DNA from: Mycobacterium sp. URHD0025
GTDB taxonomy: Bacteria > Actinomycetota > Actinomycetes > Mycobacteriales > Mycobacteriaceae
Direction: 5' to 3'
Assembly (NCBI RefSeq): GCF_000426065.1
Contig: NZ_AUEQ01000008.1
Span: 186,001 to 250,000, forward strand
Length of the DNA: 64,000 nt
Shown here: one piece after another, positions 63,401-64,000 of the stretch
How the letters are laid out: each line of letters opens with the position of its first letter
How positions within the stretch are numbered: position 1 is the first letter of the stretch
The notes under the pieces: model-generated
Seen by the model: only the letters and a program-made list of their open reading frames with translations
What the model was told of the DNA's origin: nothing
The model's database searches: none
Program-made: the position numbers and the translations under genes

Positions 63401-63608
63401 CGACGAGGTTTGGGTGATGCTGGGCGACCCGGACATGGACGCCCACGTGTACGTATGCGGCGACGGAGCCCGGATGGCTCCCGCGGTGCGCGGTGCCTTC
63501 CGCGACATCTACCGCCGTCACACCGGGACAGACGAAGACGCCGCCGCGAACTGGCTTGCGGATCTGGTGGGTTCCGATCGCTATGTCGAGGACGTGTGGG
63601 CCCAGTAG
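60453..63608 (+). CDS. Self-sufficient cytochrome P450-reductase fusion (CYP102-like)
   Basis: A 1051-residue single chain. Residues 1-455 are a P450: AGQDTT (264-269) in the I helix, ETLR (323-326), and heme loop FKPFGTGARSC with Cys404. Residues about 483-640 are a flavodoxin-like FMN domain (GSNLGNC, YNGQPTDDARRFVEWL); 660 to the end are FAD/NADPH domains (RHYSIASS, GAGTGVAPFRGF, YVCGDGARM) ending RYVEDVWAQ with the Trp that packs on FAD in P450 BM3. It should hydroxylate fatty acids or related chains with NADPH alone. ATG at METFSP used; an upstream GTG adds 6 residues. Confidence 0.93.
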   Translation: METFSPALPPDIDDVPSAVGVTLPPGPVAGRPYALPADVLAEQYGPLFYADFTGSRRLYACSLSLVDELCDETRFAKGITVRLDRFRTLVGNGLFTSYPGEDGWQQAHDVLMPGFSFSGLRSYHPAMLDINRQMVALWDETAGAVGPRLVDVAGDLAKLAMDTVGLAGFGARFNSYHHDGLADIPASFAAALDQILAPGGGDRTVFAAERDNLFAFIDELIAGHRAGEAELDDLLALMLEPAADGAPRLDHDSVRNQILTFLIAGQDTTSTLMPTALYSIVKDPAVLHQACLEVDGLFGTDDDHVPAFDEIGKLTYIRQIVDETLRLSPPVREFDRMALADTVIGGRYPVRKGEVVTVPTSALHRQPEWGDNVELFDPARFGAERAAGRPVNLFKPFGTGARSCIGRQFALHEATMALATLVHRYRFLDVEHYQLRTHSDLLRKPVGFHLQLVRRTPQDRRHAAGPAAESSTPRPRAVAAPGAKVTVLHGSNLGNCRSLAQQLADEATDLGYQTTVAALDTAAGALPNDGALVVIAASYNGQPTDDARRFVEWLDDPGTQAQPAVSYAILGVGDRNWAETYQTIPKRIDQRLLELVGPPVIPRGEADTSGDFAGTVEDFSAALWDALAPADGTRAPADTTDGELLYALRAIDGPVTSAIDARFEVQPATVLDNVALVDDRDMGNAKRLIRIALPDDLEYQTGDHLTVLPDNSPEVVEEVAELLELRLDRRISVNPRRTTRRAIAIDREVSVRELLTHFIELRKPASRSQLLRLAAANPCPPERAALTELAEHPEARALSVTECLAEFAATELSRAELLELFEPMAPRHYSIASSARQIPREAELVVSVLEGPARSGYGVFRGVSSSYLADAVPGQQIRMRVDTARRAFRAGAEPAKNVILVGAGTGVAPFRGFIGDRLAAQAAREPYTSALCFFGVRHPDVDYLFRDEFEAAERAGVVRMRPAFSRRPEDEIRYVQDRIVADADEVWVMLGDPDMDAHVYVCGDGARMAPAVRGAFRDIYRRHTGTDEDAAANWLADLVGSDRYVEDVWAQ

Positions 63609-63621
63609 GGGCTCGCAGGCT

Positions 63622-64000
63622 CTACCCGAACTCCAGCAGTCCCACCAATGGGCGCACAGGGTCGAAGATCGGCAGGTGCTGCGCCTGCAGCAGGGTGTTG
63701 AAGATCCTGCCGCGTCCGGACGGCATCGGCAGATCGCGCACGGTCCGCACCCCGGGAACGGTGTTGACCAGATCGGCAAGCTGCGCGGGCGTCAGGCTGA
63801 ACGGCATCGGCGGCACCCGGTAGCGCCGTGAGGTGGGCATGCCTCTGCGGGTGAGGAAGGCGAAGAACGCCGGCGGCAGGTCGAACAACATCTGTCCACC
63901 CGGAAAGCGTTGGGCGCAGGCGCGGATCAGCGACATGGCCTCCTCGGGCTGCAGGTACATCAGCAGACCCTCGGCGGTGATGAAGACGCCGGCGCCTGCG
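63622..64000 (-). CDS. SAM-dependent O-methyltransferase (LCMT/Ppm family), C-terminal part
   Basis: The frame is open through the right edge, so the N-terminus is missing. The visible 126 residues start AGAGVFITAEGLLMYLQPEEA, the family hallmark, then GGQMLFDLPPAFFAFLTRRG and a C-terminal helix pair ending PLVGLLEFG. M. tuberculosis omt (Rv1153c) is expected here by synteny, after Rv1151c and Rv1152, separated here by the PucR-BVMO-P450 insertion. Its substrate is not clear. Confidence 0.75.
   Translation of the reverse strand, partial: AGAGVFITAEGLLMYLQPEEAMSLIRACAQRFPGGQMLFDLPPAFFAFLTRRGMPTSRRYRVPPMPFSLTPAQLADLVNTVPGVRTVRDLPMPSGRGRIFNTLLQAQHLPIFDPVRPLVGLLEFG

Overview
The window reads as chromosome of a fast-growing mycobacterium (Mycolicibacterium type). 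Base composition is uniformly high GC, with many GTG starts and 4-nt ATGA/GTGA gene overlaps. The backbone follows the Mycobacterium tuberculosis order Rv1106c-Rv1112 on the left (hsd, xseB, xseA, Rv1109c-like, ispH, Rv1111c-like, ychF, then vapBC). On the right it follows Rv1142c-Rv1153c (echA10-like, mcr, SDR, mmpL13, methyltransferase, sirtuin, GntR, O-methyltransferase). These assignments rest on recognised protein sequences and gene order; no database search was run.

Layout. 0-8 kb: end of a fatty-acyl-AMP ligase, a DUF1876 protein, 3beta-hydroxysteroid dehydrogenase with an upstream KstR-type site, exonuclease VII, IspH and YchF. 8-12.7 kb: an accessory patch starting at the ychF stop codon (VapBC, two VOC proteins, DUF1801, SnoaL-like, methyltransferase, a sigma factor reduced to region 4, a permuted NlpC/P60-like protein). 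Degenerate copies of the ychF 3' end recur in this patch. 12.7-23.7 kb: a flavoprotein, then three large tandem LuxR-type ATPase regulators with a shortened ECF sigma gene translationally coupled to the second. 23.7-28.3 kb: kinase-aminotransferase fusion, alpha/beta hydrolase, TetR. 28.4-32 kb: two Mce-associated membrane proteins, an epoxide-hydrolase-like protein and a WS/DGAT-like acyltransferase in one tight operon. 32-40 kb: TetR/SDR pair, DoxX, a DUF3556 membrane protein behind a canonical KstR site, and a GntR-controlled beta-oxidation operon (thiolase, enoyl-CoA hydratase, acyl-CoA dehydrogenase). 40-47.6 kb: AbiEi-like protein, secreted fasciclin protein, MFS/AraC pair, hexapeptide protein, aldo-keto reductase/TetR pair and a second MFS exporter. 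47.7-57.6 kb: branched-lipid metabolism genes, a tandem repeat of coupled mini-ORFs, nitronate monooxygenase, MmpL13 operon, sirtuin and GntR. 57.6-64 kb: PucR-type regulator, Baeyer-Villiger-type monooxygenase and a self-sufficient CYP102-like P450-reductase fusion, ending in a partial O-methyltransferase.

Common themes are lipid and sterol handling (3beta-HSD, two KstR-like sites, beta-oxidation genes, Mcr, MmpL13, Mce-associated proteins) and oxidative chemistry (BVMO, P450 fusion, flavoprotein), each under a local regulator.

The most interesting non-coding structure is a family of five intergenic palindromes, each exactly 56 bp and each beside a gene end. Next are a 32-bp tandem repeat whose units form a chain of overlapping mini-ORFs between two metabolic genes, and repeated ychF 3' ends bounding the accessory patch.
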